Under the pieces are notes generated by a model. It was not told where the DNA came from. It saw only the letters and a program-made list of their open reading frames with translations, and did not search any database. 64,000 bases of DNA from JAADHU01 sp964446495. Lineage in GTDB: Bacteria > Pseudomonadota > Gammaproteobacteria > Steroidobacterales > Woeseiaceae. Below, in pieces: positions 16,106 through 24,577 of the stretch (the first letter of the stretch is position 1; every line of letters starts with the position of its first letter). A program made the translations under genes and the position numbers. The stretch is taken from positions 1 through 64,000 of the forward strand of contig CAYUOY010000004.1 in the NCBI GenBank assembly GCA_964446495.1. The letters run 5' to 3'.

Positions 16106-16837
16106 TTGAATTCCCGTCTTCGTTATACAATTCCAAACGGCATCACGGCGACCAGCCTGTTGCTGGGTATTGGATCGATCATCACAAGTTCCATGGGAGA
16201 TCTGGAGCAGGCCGGCTGGTTGATTGTCTGGTGTGGTTTGCTGGATGTTCTCGATGGGGTCGCGGCAAGATTGCTCAAGGCTACCTCGACGTTCGGTGCC
16301 GAATTCGATTCGATGGCGGACCTGGTTTCATTTGGTGTAGCGCCGGCCGTGCTGGTTTTCTCGGCCGGGATGGATATTGCCGGCGTGCGGACGGAGACGG
16401 GCAGTTTTTGGGTGCTGTCCATTGCCGTCGGCGTCTTCGTGCTGGCTGGTGCCCTGCGTTTGGCGCGTTTTAACCTGACCTCTGAGGAACCACGCACCGG
16501 TTGGTTTCTGGGCGTGCCCATTACAGTGGCCGGGGGCGGGCTGACTTCCACTGCCATCATCTTGTTAGTCAAATACCCGGACGTCGCCGCAAGTTTGCCG
16601 TTGCGACTCTACCTGCCGGTCATGATGTTCGTGCTGGCACTGGGCATGGTGTCGACGCTGCGCTTTCCGAAGCTCATGAAACGCGACAATATCTTTTTTA
16701 ACGTGTTCATGGGATCCAATGTGATCGCTTCTTATTATTTCGGTATTACGCGAACCTACCCTGAGTTCCTGTTTTTCATGGGGATATTTTTGCTGATTAC
16801 CGGCATCATCGGCGGACGAATCAGCAAGCTCGAATGA
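16106..16837 (+). CDS. pssA: CDP-diacylglycerol--serine O-phosphatidyltransferase
   Basis: Makes phosphatidylserine from CDP-diacylglycerol and serine at the inner membrane, the first step to phosphatidylethanolamine. The CDP-alcohol phosphatidyltransferase signature is complete: D50-G51-x2-A54-R55-x8-G64-x3-D68-x3-D72. Several membrane helices follow, and the 243-residue length and N-terminus RYTIPNGITATSLLLG fit the PssA subfamily II. The start is a TTG at 16106 with AAGGAAA ten bases upstream; no better start lies before the conserved region. The preceding 159 bp separates it from the cytochrome run, with no clear terminator seen, so it may have its own promoter. A related enzyme of the superfamily with another head group cannot be excluded. 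Confidence 0.88.
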   Translation: MNSRLRYTIPNGITATSLLLGIGSIITSSMGDLEQAGWLIVWCGLLDVLDGVAARLLKATSTFGAEFDSMADLVSFGVAPAVLVFSAGMDIAGVRTETGSFWVLSIAVGVFVLAGALRLARFNLTSEEPRTGWFLGVPITVAGGGLTSTAIILLVKYPDVAASLPLRLYLPVMMFVLALGMVSTLRFPKLMKRDNIFFNVFMGSNVIASYYFGITRTYPEFLFFMGIFLLITGIIGGRISKLE

Positions 16838-16865
16838 CCGGTCCGAAGGATCCGCAACCAATACA

Positions 16866-18164
16866 GTGAGCGAGTCATTTTCTCCAGCCAACGACCGCCA
16901 GCCATTGATTGCGCGGCGCGAGCGCCTGCTTGGCCCGGCCTACCGGCTGTTCTACGAGAATCCCGTGCATATTGTGCGCGGCGAGGGCGTCTGGCTGAGC
17001 GACGCTGACGGTCGCCGTTACCTCGATATGTACAACAACGTACCGCATGTGGGTCATTGTCATCCGCACGTGGTTGCGGCGTTATGCGACCAGATCGGTG
17101 TCCTTAACACGCATACTCGCTACCTGCATGAAAATGTGCTCGATTACTCGGAGCGATTGCTGGCCACGTTGCCGCCGGAGCTGGAAGTGGCAATGTTCAG
17201 CTGCACCGGAACAGAAGCCAATGAGCTGGCGCTGCGCATTGCCCGAACGTGTACCGGCGGTACGGGAATTATCGTGGCGGAGAACGCGTACCATGGAAAT
17301 TCGCATGCCATCGCCGAAATCTCAACGGAGGACAACGAGCCTGCGGACCGATCAGATTACGTGGTGACCGTGCCACCACCCGATGTCTACCGTGGCCGGT
17401 ATCGTGGCGACGACGCGGCGGAAAAATATGCAGAGCACTTGCACGAAGCGGTCGAGACGCTTGAGCGCAGAGGTATCGGTTTGGCGGCTTTCATGGTGGA
17501 CACTATTTTCTCCAGCAGCGGTGTCGTTGCACCACCCGCCGGCTATTTGAAAATGGCGGTTGATATTGTGCAGGCGGCAGGCGGCCTGTTTATCGCCGAT
17601 GAGGTACAGCCCGGACTCGGTCGCACTGGTCAAAGTTTCTGGGGCTTCGAGCCGGATGGCGTGCTACCCGATATTGTCACGATGGGGAAACCGATGGGTA
17701 ATGGTCATCCACTGGCGGCCACGGTGGCGAAACGCGCATTGGTTGATGTCTTCGCCAACAAGACCGGCTACTTCAATACCTTCGGTGGCAATCCGGTATC
17801 GGCTGCTGCCGGTTTGGCCGTTCTCGATGTCATCGAGAATGAAAACCTGCAACAAAACGCACTAACCGTCGGTGAGTATTTGCAGGAGGGCGTGCGCTTG
17901 ATTGCATCAAGCTGTGAGCTTATCGGTGATGTCCGCGGAAACGGCTTGTTTATTGCGGTAGAACTGGTTGAGGACGCGATGATGAGAACGCCGGCCACCG
18001 TTGTGGCCAGGCGCGTGGTCAATGAGTTGCGTAATCGCGGTATTCTGACCAATACCATGGGGGCCGACGGAAACATCCTCAAGCTAAGGCCGCCCATGGT
18101 GTTCCGCGAGAATCACGCAGATTACTTTCTACAGCGCTTCGAAGAGGTGATGGCGGCAATCTGA
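16866..18164 (+). CDS. Class-III PLP-dependent aminotransferase
   Basis: A 432-residue fold-type I PLP enzyme. Motifs are GVWLSDADGRRYLDM, NNVPHVGHCHP, the PLP-binding D245 in FIADEVQPGLGR, and the Schiff-base K275 in TMGKPMGNGHP. The N-terminal pattern YNNVPHVGHCHP is close to the AGXT2-like group, which includes alanine-glyoxylate aminotransferase 2 and phosphoethanolamine/phospho-hydroxylysine lyases. Substrate is therefore open: an omega-amino acid, beta-alanine or an aminoalcohol phosphate. The start is a GTG at 16866 after a short gap behind pssA. The genes downstream encode a sodium-coupled transporter that might import its substrate. Confidence 0.85.
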   Translation: MSESFSPANDRQPLIARRERLLGPAYRLFYENPVHIVRGEGVWLSDADGRRYLDMYNNVPHVGHCHPHVVAALCDQIGVLNTHTRYLHENVLDYSERLLATLPPELEVAMFSCTGTEANELALRIARTCTGGTGIIVAENAYHGNSHAIAEISTEDNEPADRSDYVVTVPPPDVYRGRYRGDDAAEKYAEHLHEAVETLERRGIGLAAFMVDTIFSSSGVVAPPAGYLKMAVDIVQAAGGLFIADEVQPGLGRTGQSFWGFEPDGVLPDIVTMGKPMGNGHPLAATVAKRALVDVFANKTGYFNTFGGNPVSAAAGLAVLDVIENENLQQNALTVGEYLQEGVRLIASSCELIGDVRGNGLFIAVELVEDAMMRTPATVVARRVVNELRNRGILTNTMGADGNILKLRPPMVFRENHADYFLQRFEEVMAAI

Positions 18165-18206
18165 TCCAATCGAAAAACAACTGCTGGGTGGCGAAATGCA
18201 CAGAGC

Positions 18207-18355
18207 ATGGTTCTGATGATCGTCTTACCCGGCCTTGCAGGCTGTGCCCGCTCGGGGTAGAAGAAGCCGACAGCGATGCCTGCGCGGTGGGTATGGGTGG
18301 GCAATCAACGGAAGTAACAAGAGAGGAGATCGGTCGTGTTTGGACTACCCTTTGA
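18207..18355 (+). pseudogene. Possible mini-lipoprotein interrupted by a one-base frameshift
   Basis: From ATG 18207 the frame reads MVLMIVLPGLAGCARSG and stops at 18258. This is a short hydrophobic segment with a good lipobox (GLAGC). The stop comes directly after a run of four G (18254-18257). Adding one G would continue the frame as VEEADSDACAVGMGGQSTEV and so on to a TGA at 18353-18355, giving about 49 residues and ending over the start of the next small gene. Either a sequencing/assembly slip, a real frameshift, or chance. The ribosome-binding site is weak. Confidence 0.25.
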
Positions 18356-18464
18356 GACCAGTCTGGTCGTGTTTGGATTTCCACTGTTCTGGATTATCTA
18401 CACCGTCATATTCCTGCTTCGTAGCCGCGATTGGGCTGACGGGTCCGAGGATGATGAGTCATGA
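18336..18464 (+). CDS. 42-residue membrane peptide, symporter small accessory protein-like
   Basis: Starts at GTG 18336 with GAGAGGAG about seven bases upstream, and stops at 18462-18464. The following symporter ATG (18461) overlaps that stop as ATGA, a classic translational-coupling arrangement. The product MFGLPFETSLVVFGFPLFWI and onward has one membrane helix (residues about 10-28), then a basic/acidic tail RSRDW...EDDES. Many sodium:solute symporters are preceded by a similar tiny membrane protein (small accessory proteins, DUF3311 or YhdT-like partners). The sequence fits that pattern in length, position and the initial GLPF. It is shorter than most gene-calling limits. Confidence 0.65.
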   Translation: MFGLPFETSLVVFGFPLFWIIYTVIFLLRSRDWADGSEDDES

Positions 18465-20035
18465 GTCCGACGGTCATCTTTTTTCTGGTTCTTTATTACG
18501 TCGTCGTGCTCGGTATCGGATTCTGGGCGCTGCGCCAGAGCAGTGGCGATGATCTGGAGGGGTATTTGCTCGGTGGGCGCAAGGTAGGTCCGCTGGCGAC
18601 TGCCCTGACGTTGCAGAGCACGTCAATGAGCGGCTACATGTTCCTGGGTGCCGGGGCGCTTGGATTTACGCAAGGGTACTGGGCGTTGTGGTATGCGGTC
18701 GGTGATATCGGCGGCGGCGTCCTGAATCTGTCCATCATTGGCCGTCGCATGCGCAAGCTTTCGCAAATGATGGGTGCGCTGACGTCAATCGAGTATCTGG
18801 AAAAGCGTTACCCGTTGCCGGCCGTCCGGCTGTTCGCCGGTATCCTGACTGTTTTCCTGCTTGGCTTTTACGTACTGGCTCAATTCATTGCCGGTGGCAA
18901 AGGCATGGCGCTGGTCACGGGCATACCGTACCCGGCCGCACTGGCAATCGCCGTGGCCGTCATTCTTGTTTATACCTTCATGGGCGGCTATCTCGCGGTG
19001 GTCTATACCGATTTTTTTCAGAGTCTGATCATGCTGGTTGGCGTCATGTGGATTGTCGTTGCGGCACTGAGCGAACTCGGCGGCTTCACCGCTGCCAACA
19101 ATGCCATTGCGGAGTTTGACCCAACGATGCTGTCCATGTGGGGCAAGGGTCTGGGGTTTGAGGGGCAGTGGGGCATCGTGGCAGGCGCCCTGCTCATTTT
19201 TTCAGTGGGATATATGGGTTGGCCACATGTCGTCACACGGCATATGGCAATGAGCCGTCCGGCGACGGCGCGCGCGGCCGGCGGCTGGGCGACGCTGTGG
19301 AATCTGTTTTTCGTTCCGGCTCCCTACCTGGTGGGTATTTTGGCTATTTTGATACTGCCTGAGCTTGATGATCCGGAGATGGCAATATTCCGGGTTGCGG
19401 GCCAGCTTCTGCCGGCGGCGGTGACCGGACTTGTGATGGCCGCGATCATGGCGGCCATCATGTCGACGGCGGACTCGCTCTTGTTGCAGACCGGGTCCAT
19501 CGGTGCGCGAGATCTCTACGAAAGATTCGTCAATCCGAATGCCACCGAAATACAAATGGTCTGGGTGTCTCGTGGTTTGGTTCTGGCCATTGCCTTTGGC
19601 GGCTATTTCATTGCGCTGGTTGAGCCACCGTCTATTTTCAGCATCATCATTTTTACGACATCTGTTCTTGGCAGCGCATTCCTGCCCGCCTATGTTTGTG
19701 CCGTCTGGTGGCGCAAGGCAAATGCGCCCGGCGCGCTGGCATCCATGATTGTCGGCGCCCTGGTTTCTTTTGTCTGGCAGTTTGCCGGGCTTGCAGAGTC
19801 GACGGCGATGGCGCCGATGCTCATGGGGGTTCTGGGTTCTTCGGTCACTATTGTCGTCGTCAGCCTGGCTACCCAATCAAGCGCGCCCGTACCCTCTCAC
19901 GTTCTTGATGCCATGCAGGAAGCCGATGCGCTGGGACCGATTCCGCAACGCCTGCTTGCCGCGACTGACTTTTCATTGACTCCCGAGGCGACGGCGGTCG
20001 CCGAAATGCTCAAGGGAGAATCAAAGCATGAGTAA
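18461..20035 (+). CDS. Sodium:solute symporter (SSS family)
   Basis: A 524-residue integral membrane protein with about 13 helices. It has the SSS hallmark near the N-terminus, in which GYLLGGRKVGPLATALT is followed by STSMSGYMFLG, and the core segment AAIMAAIMSTADSLLLQ near residue 330. PutP/PanF-like members import a solute with Na+; the substrate cannot be read from the sequence. It overlaps the 42-codon peptide upstream (ATGA) and the unknown 164-residue gene downstream (8 bp), so the three are one translational unit, probably with the aminotransferase before them. Confidence 0.88.
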   Translation: MSPTVIFFLVLYYVVVLGIGFWALRQSSGDDLEGYLLGGRKVGPLATALTLQSTSMSGYMFLGAGALGFTQGYWALWYAVGDIGGGVLNLSIIGRRMRKLSQMMGALTSIEYLEKRYPLPAVRLFAGILTVFLLGFYVLAQFIAGGKGMALVTGIPYPAALAIAVAVILVYTFMGGYLAVVYTDFFQSLIMLVGVMWIVVAALSELGGFTAANNAIAEFDPTMLSMWGKGLGFEGQWGIVAGALLIFSVGYMGWPHVVTRHMAMSRPATARAAGGWATLWNLFFVPAPYLVGILAILILPELDDPEMAIFRVAGQLLPAAVTGLVMAAIMAAIMSTADSLLLQTGSIGARDLYERFVNPNATEIQMVWVSRGLVLAIAFGGYFIALVEPPSIFSIIIFTTSVLGSAFLPAYVCAVWWRKANAPGALASMIVGALVSFVWQFAGLAESTAMAPMLMGVLGSSVTIVVVSLATQSSAPVPSHVLDAMQEADALGPIPQRLLAATDFSLTPEATAVAEMLKGESKHE

Positions 20036-20522
20036 GTCGACAACAATTTCAATGATCCATGAGTCGATCGACTCAAGTGAAGCGCTGCAGATTGTGAATA
20101 CGGTTACTGGTAGCAATGCCGCACGTATCGAACGAAAAGTGTTTTATCCCTATTTCCGGTTCTCGGCGGCGTGTTCGGCGCCGACTCTGTTCGGTAGTAA
20201 AGCATTCTCGGCTGTTTGCCTGGTAGATGCCTGCAATGGCGTCGCGGCGACGGCGGACCCGGTTGTTGTCCAGGATGCCAGTATTTCGACGGACAAAATA
20301 CTGATTGCAAAGACCGATGCGCGAGAGGCGCAGCGCACAGCGCAGCGGTTTCTGACGCACCAATTGGGTCGGCGCTTGCGAACGATAGGGGATTTCGCCG
20401 TTGGGCTTGAAGGCCACGGTCTGATCTACAAGGCTTTTTGGCTGGTTCGTTGCGGTGGAACGTTGGTCATGGTCGATAGCCTGAGCGGTTGCCTGCATAG
20501 CTTGGGCGAGAGGGCGGCGTAG
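20028..20522 (+). CDS. Unknown protein co-translated with the symporter
   Basis: 164 residues, ATG 20028 with AAGGGAGAA upstream, overlapping the symporter stop by eight bases. I recognise no family. It has no signal peptide or membrane helix. A middle block, CSAPTLFGSKAFSAVCLVD then ACNG (about 49-71), has three cysteines, which might bind a metal. The C-terminal part has FWLVRCGGTLVMVDSLSGC. Coupling to the transporter suggests a cytosolic partner or regulator of uptake, but this is only positional. Confidence 0.6.
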   Translation: MSKSTTISMIHESIDSSEALQIVNTVTGSNAARIERKVFYPYFRFSAACSAPTLFGSKAFSAVCLVDACNGVAATADPVVVQDASISTDKILIAKTDAREAQRTAQRFLTHQLGRRLRTIGDFAVGLEGHGLIYKAFWLVRCGGTLVMVDSLSGCLHSLGERAA

Positions 20523-20527
20523 CGCTA

Positions 20528-20557
20528 TTCGCCTGGGGTCGCGTGACTCCAGGCGAA
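20528..20557 (+). other. Stable intergenic hairpin after the symporter operon
   Basis: A 13-bp stem with one G-U pair and a four-base loop: TTCGCCTGGGGTC, loop gcgt, GACTCCAGGCGAA. It begins five bases after the TAG of the preceding gene. There is no U-run behind it (AAUAAACC follows), so it is a transcript-end stabiliser or a weak terminator rather than a textbook intrinsic terminator. Confidence 0.6.
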
Positions 20558-20636
20558 AATAAACCACAATTCTGTAACCTTATCGCCCAATCTCGACTAT
20601 AAGTCTTCAATCCAGGTAAATTCATAAGGAAAACCC

Positions 20637-21663
20637 ATGCGCTACATTCGACCCGTTCTGCTGTGTCTGTTCGCCGGCTTGCCGCTCTCTTTGCACGCCG
20701 CCGTTTCGTCGGATGACTTTCCCGCCGGTACGCTGTGGTACCTGCATGCTGACCTGCAGGAAATGCGTTCCACGGAGTCGGGAAGCAAGATTTATGCATG
20801 GGTCGACGACGAGGTTTTCGCCGAAGTCAGGGAAGAAGTCGGAATTGATCTAAGTCAGGAGATAGACAACGTAACTGCTTTCGCCAACAATCTTCGCGGC
20901 GCGGTCATTGTGGTAGAGGGAAACCTCAGCGACAACTTACGCAAAAAGCTGCTGGCCATTGCGGAGCTCAAGGGGAATCTCAAAACACTGACGTATGGGA
21001 AAAGAACCTATTACCATGTCAGCGATAGTGATGCGCAGGAACAGCCCAACNNNNNNNNNNNNNNNNNNNNNNNNNNNNNNNNNNNNNNNNNNNNNNNNNN
21101 NNNNNNNNNNNNNNNNNNNNNNNNNNNNNNNNNNNNNNNNNNNNNNNNNNGGCAATGGCATCGAGTCCCTGGATGATGCGGCTTATTTCAGTTTCGCGCT
21201 GGAGGGCAGATTGCTGGTTGCCACCGAAGAGGATCAACTCAAGGCGCTGCTGGACAACAGCGGTAAAATAGCCGGTGCCGGAAAACACGACGGTGCGCTG
21301 TTCGTGCTCACGGCGGAGAAAGAATTCGTTCAGGCCGGTATGCAAACCAGTGAGATTGGCGAAGACGAGATCGATTGGGATTCGAACATCCTGCGCAACC
21401 TCGAACAGGCCGCATTGCTGATTGCCGATCAGGACGGGATGATTGCGATTGAGGCAAAACTGGTTTCCACTGACCCCGGGATGGCGAAGTCTGTTGCCAG
21501 TATTGTCAGTGGTCTCATCAGCCTGCAGGCATTCAATGCCGAGATGGATCCGCAAATAGCCCAGATTCTGGCGAACACAAAAGTCGATGTCGTCGATAGC
21601 GTACTGTCGATCAGCACAGTCGTTGCGCCGGACACGATTTTAAATATTGTTGACAATCACTAG
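20637..21663 (+). CDS. Secreted protein of unknown function, interrupted by the assembly gap
   Basis: ATG 20637 with AAGGA about eight bases upstream begins a signal peptide (ending near LHAAV). The N-terminal part runs to the N block (residues 1-138). After the gap the open frame that continues to the TAG at 21661-21663 is shifted by one relative to the first part. Because 100 N is a placeholder length, both parts are most simply one gene. The visible parts have alternating helices and strands (LWYLHADLQEMRSTESGSKI; DDAAYFSFALEGRLLVATEE) and no recognised catalytic motif. The total would be about 340 residues plus whatever the gap hides. It lies upstream of an ECF sigma/anti-sigma pair. Confidence 0.7.
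21051..21150. other. Assembly gap (100 N)
   Basis: Exactly 100 undetermined bases, the conventional size for a scaffold join of unknown length. Coordinates downstream are therefore relative, and reading frames must not be joined across it. Confidence 0.99.
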
Positions 21664-21716
21664 CCGCCGTTGACTTACGTTTTTTTGCAACAGGCCAGCC
21701 AAAGGGATGCCCGGCT

Positions 21717-22268
21717 ATTTCGGATACTGACGAACAACTGGCCGCTGCCGCCCAACGCGGTTCGGATGCCGCTTTTACCGCGCTGGTAGAGCGCTATCAG
21801 GGACGCTTGCTGCGGTTCCTGATGACGCGCAGCCGCAGCCGCGCCGACGCGGAGGATGCCTTGCAGGATACGTTCATCAATGCCTATCGTTACATTCATA
21901 GTTTCGATTCACGCTGGCGCTTCAGCACCTGGATTTACAGAATTGGCGTACGCAATGTGTTGCGTCAGGTGCGACCGGAAGTGCCGCTGGAGTCCGAATC
22001 GCCGGACTCTGCGGCCGATCCGCTCAATGATTGCATCGTCGCGTCGGAGCATAAAAACCTGTGGCTCGCGGCAAAACGGATTCTGGCCGCCGACGTCTAT
22101 ACGGCATTGTGGTTGCGCTATGTAGAAGACATGTCGGTCAAAGAGGTTTCGCAAGCGCTGGAGCGGCCTTTGTCCTGGACGAAAGTTTCCTTGCTGCGGG
22201 CACGGCGGAAACTGTGTGAGGAGTTATCGCTGCCGGAATCGGCAGAAAAGAGAGAAAAATATGGATGA
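21717..22268 (+). CDS. ECF-type RNA polymerase sigma factor (start uncertain)
   Basis: Region 2 is clear (ALVERYQGRLLRFLMTRSRS, then AEDALQDTFINAYRYI, then WRFSTWIYRIGVRN), as is region 4 (VYTALWLRYVEDMSVKEVSQ). The open frame runs back to 21654 but contains no ATG, GTG or TTG before the conserved core. The first TTG (21807) lies inside region 2. Candidates are ATT 21717, about ten bases after AAAGGG, or CTG 21738. Alternatively, ATG 21707 is out of frame by one base: deleting one C of 21710-21712 would give MPAISDTDEQLAAA. The stop overlaps the next gene, a probable anti-sigma factor. Confidence 0.8.
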   Translation: MSDTDEQLAAAAQRGSDAAFTALVERYQGRLLRFLMTRSRSRADAEDALQDTFINAYRYIHSFDSRWRFSTWIYRIGVRNVLRQVRPEVPLESESPDSAADPLNDCIVASEHKNLWLAAKRILAADVYTALWLRYVEDMSVKEVSQALERPLSWTKVSLLRARRKLCEELSLPESAEKREKYG

Positions 22269-22680
22269 GTTTACCGAGAGACTGAAAGCAGATGCCGCCA
22301 ATATCGAAGCAGATGTATCTACGGAGCTCAGGGCGCGGATAGACGCATCAATTCGGGCATTGGATCACGATGAAGCCGCCGCTGTCCGCAAGTCGCGACC
22401 TGTCTTTCGGTGGTGGGCCAGCAGCGGGACCGGTTTGGTGGCGGCGGTGCTGGTGATCGCGTTTCTGAACCGGACCACGACGGAGGAGGCAGTCGAAATC
22501 CTGGACGTATCCGCAGGGGTTGTCGTGCCCGAATACGTTCGGCAGCTCGACGTCAAATTTCTGCTGGAAGCAGAGTACGTGGAATTCACAGAACCGTTGG
22601 AAAATGAACTCGATAAATTGAAATCGGATATGGCGAAAGTCAGGGACAATGTTCGCAGGGAACTGCGATCCACGCTGTAA
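22261..22680 (+). CDS. Probable anti-sigma factor, single-pass membrane protein
   Basis: ATG 22261 overlaps the sigma-factor TGA by eight bases; a longer in-frame extension into that gene is unlikely to be used. The 139-residue product has a cytosolic helical N-terminus (about 1-48), one membrane helix (about 50-69, WWASSGTGLVAAVLVIAFLN) and an extracytoplasmic part rich in charged helix (KLKSDMAKVRDNVRREL). No ZAS zinc motif (HxxxCxxC) is present. The call rests on topology and on overlap with an ECF sigma gene; sequence similarity to a named anti-sigma family was not recognised. Confidence 0.6.
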   Translation: MDEFTERLKADAANIEADVSTELRARIDASIRALDHDEAAAVRKSRPVFRWWASSGTGLVAAVLVIAFLNRTTTEEAVEILDVSAGVVVPEYVRQLDVKFLLEAEYVEFTEPLENELDKLKSDMAKVRDNVRRELRSTL

Positions 22681-23164
22681 ATCGACGTTGACACGGCCAT
22701 AGGGAAACCTCGTTCATCCCTGGGTTCAGGCAAAGTGGGAGCCTGGAAATTCGAAATTGTTGGATCGAAGCGACCGGAACCCCGGTTACCGACGTCAGAC
22801 CGGAAACTCTGTTCAAGCGATCTCTATTTAATTCAGTTGTTAATCAAACCCTTGCCGAAGGCGTTTCACTCAGTGAAACGACTCTGCGCCGGTGGAAATC
22901 ATTGCCTGAATCCTCTATCCTGCGTCTTGGCTGGAAAAGTGGGAAACTGCGGTTCCGGACGGATATCTGCCCAAAATCATGGCGAGGGGGCAACCCTTAA
23001 AATAAGGCGGATATCGATGGGGCGGCGATCAATTCGTCGTGGGGGATTATTCAATTCGCAGACAGCATTAATATAACTGTGCGTGCCGGGCACGGCAGAA
23101 ACAGGCGCAACCCATTCGCTGCCTGATAGCACCCGCGAAAATCCGGAAAAAGGATGCAGTAGGT
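22681..23164 (+). other. Intergenic stretch before the oxidase operon, with a possible gene remnant
   Basis: 484 bases without a convincing gene. One frame is open from 22692 to the TAA at 22998-23000 but has no usable start. Its centre, NQTLAEGVSLSETTLRRWKS (about 22842-22901), looks like a helix-turn-helix segment. It may be a decayed regulator or chance. The oxidase promoter is expected here, but no strong -35/-10 pair stood out. AAAAAGGA precedes the coxB start. Confidence 0.3.
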
Positions 23165-24517
23165 ATGACTTTAGCAGTCGTGTTGATCATTTTGGTTATT
23201 GGTTCGGTTGTATTCCACTTCCTGAGCCCATGGACATTTACCCCGCTGGCATCCAACTGGAGTCAAATTGACGACACGATCAATATTACTTTCTGGGTTA
23301 CCGGATTCGTGTTTGTCGTCGTCAATCTGTTTCTGGCCTACGCGATCATTAAGTATCGCGCCAAAGACGGTTCCAAAGCGGTTTACGAGCCGGAAAATAA
23401 CAAGCTTGAATCCTGGCTGACCATTTTCACGACGATCGGCGTTGTCGCGATGTTGGCGCCGGGCCTTTTCGTCTGGGCTAAATTTGTCAATGTGCCGGAT
23501 GATGCCATTAATGTTGAAGCGGTTGGCCAACAGTGGCACTGGAGTTATCGTTTGCCGGGTGCTGACGGTGAATACGGTAACGCCGATGGCCGACTGATAA
23601 CCACCTCCAATCCTTTCGGCATGGATCCAGCGGATCCCCTGGGTCATGACGACATATTGATCAATAACGCGGAGGTTCATCTGCCGCTGGATGTGCCGGT
23701 CAGACTGAATCTGCGTTCCAAAGACGTGTTGCATAACTTTACGGTGGCGCAATTCAGGGTGAAGATGGACATGGTGCCGGGCATGGAAACCCACATGTGG
23801 TTCACGCCGACGAAGATCGGCCGCTACGAAGTGCTTTGCGAGGAGTTGTGTGGCGTTGCGCATTACACCATGCGCGGTGCGGTCATTGTTGAAGAGCAGG
23901 CAGACTTCGATGCATGGGTCGCCATGCAACCGACCTACGCAGATACGCAGGTCGCAACGGCCGGCAATGCCGCCGTCGGAGCGGCGCAATTCGCGGTCTG
24001 TGCAGCCTGTCACGGTCAGCAGGGTGAGGGTCAGAAGGCGCTTAATGCACCAAAGATCGCCGGGCAAGATTCCTGGTACCTGAAAAAACAATTGCAGAAT
24101 TACAAGGCTGGCCTGCGCGGTACGCATGAAGACGACGTATTCGGTCGGCAGATGGCGCCTATGGCGGCGACATTGGTGAACGAGGCCGCCATCGACAATG
24201 TGCTCGCACATATCAGTACATTACCTGACAACCCGGCGCCACAAACGATTGAAGGCAATGTCGCCGACGGCGCCAAGTCTTACGCTGTTTGTGCCTATTG
24301 CCACGGCCCTGACGGGCAAGGCATCCAGCATATGAACGCGCCACGAGTGGCGGGCATGACGGACTGGTACATAAAGTCCCAGCTCAATAATTTCAAACAG
24401 GATATTCGCGGTGCTCACTTGCAAGACTTTGATGGCAAGCAAATGGGCTACATGGCGGACACATTGCATGACGAACAAGCTATTAACGACCTGGTTGCGT
24501 ACATCAATTCGCTGTAG
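23165..24517 (+). CDS. coxB: Cytochrome c oxidase subunit II with two C-terminal cytochrome c domains
   Basis: Two N-terminal membrane helices (about 1-20 and 42-63, with a third hydrophobic stretch at about 87-108) lead to the CuA cupredoxin domain. Its ligands are visible: H190 (VLHNF), C225, C229, H233 and M236 in CEELCGVAHYTM. Two cytochrome c domains follow, with CAACH at 279-283 and CAYCH at 376-380 and Met ligands plausible in QMAPMA and QMGYMA. The 450-residue length is well above the ordinary subunit II and explains how the enzyme can take electrons through its own c hemes. The signal-like N-terminus is atypically short. First gene of a five-gene oxidase operon. Confidence 0.93.
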   Translation: MTLAVVLIILVIGSVVFHFLSPWTFTPLASNWSQIDDTINITFWVTGFVFVVVNLFLAYAIIKYRAKDGSKAVYEPENNKLESWLTIFTTIGVVAMLAPGLFVWAKFVNVPDDAINVEAVGQQWHWSYRLPGADGEYGNADGRLITTSNPFGMDPADPLGHDDILINNAEVHLPLDVPVRLNLRSKDVLHNFTVAQFRVKMDMVPGMETHMWFTPTKIGRYEVLCEELCGVAHYTMRGAVIVEEQADFDAWVAMQPTYADTQVATAGNAAVGAAQFAVCAACHGQQGEGQKALNAPKIAGQDSWYLKKQLQNYKAGLRGTHEDDVFGRQMAPMAATLVNEAAIDNVLAHISTLPDNPAPQTIEGNVADGAKSYAVCAYCHGPDGQGIQHMNAPRVAGMTDWYIKSQLNNFKQDIRGAHLQDFDGKQMGYMADTLHDEQAINDLVAYINSL

Positions 24518-24577
24518 CGATGTGACGAGACCGGGATCCAAGACATTGACGACTAAGATAGCAGTAAGGGGAGCCTG

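Noticed and set aside
20995..21663. Separate gene beginning just left of the N block
   Set aside because: It would start inside the coding region of the signal-peptide gene and reads through placeholder N; one gene interrupted by the gap is simpler.
22735..23076. Open frame of 113 codons before coxB
   Set aside because: Unusual composition, no domain and no ribosome-binding site; another frame there is at least as plausible as a remnant.
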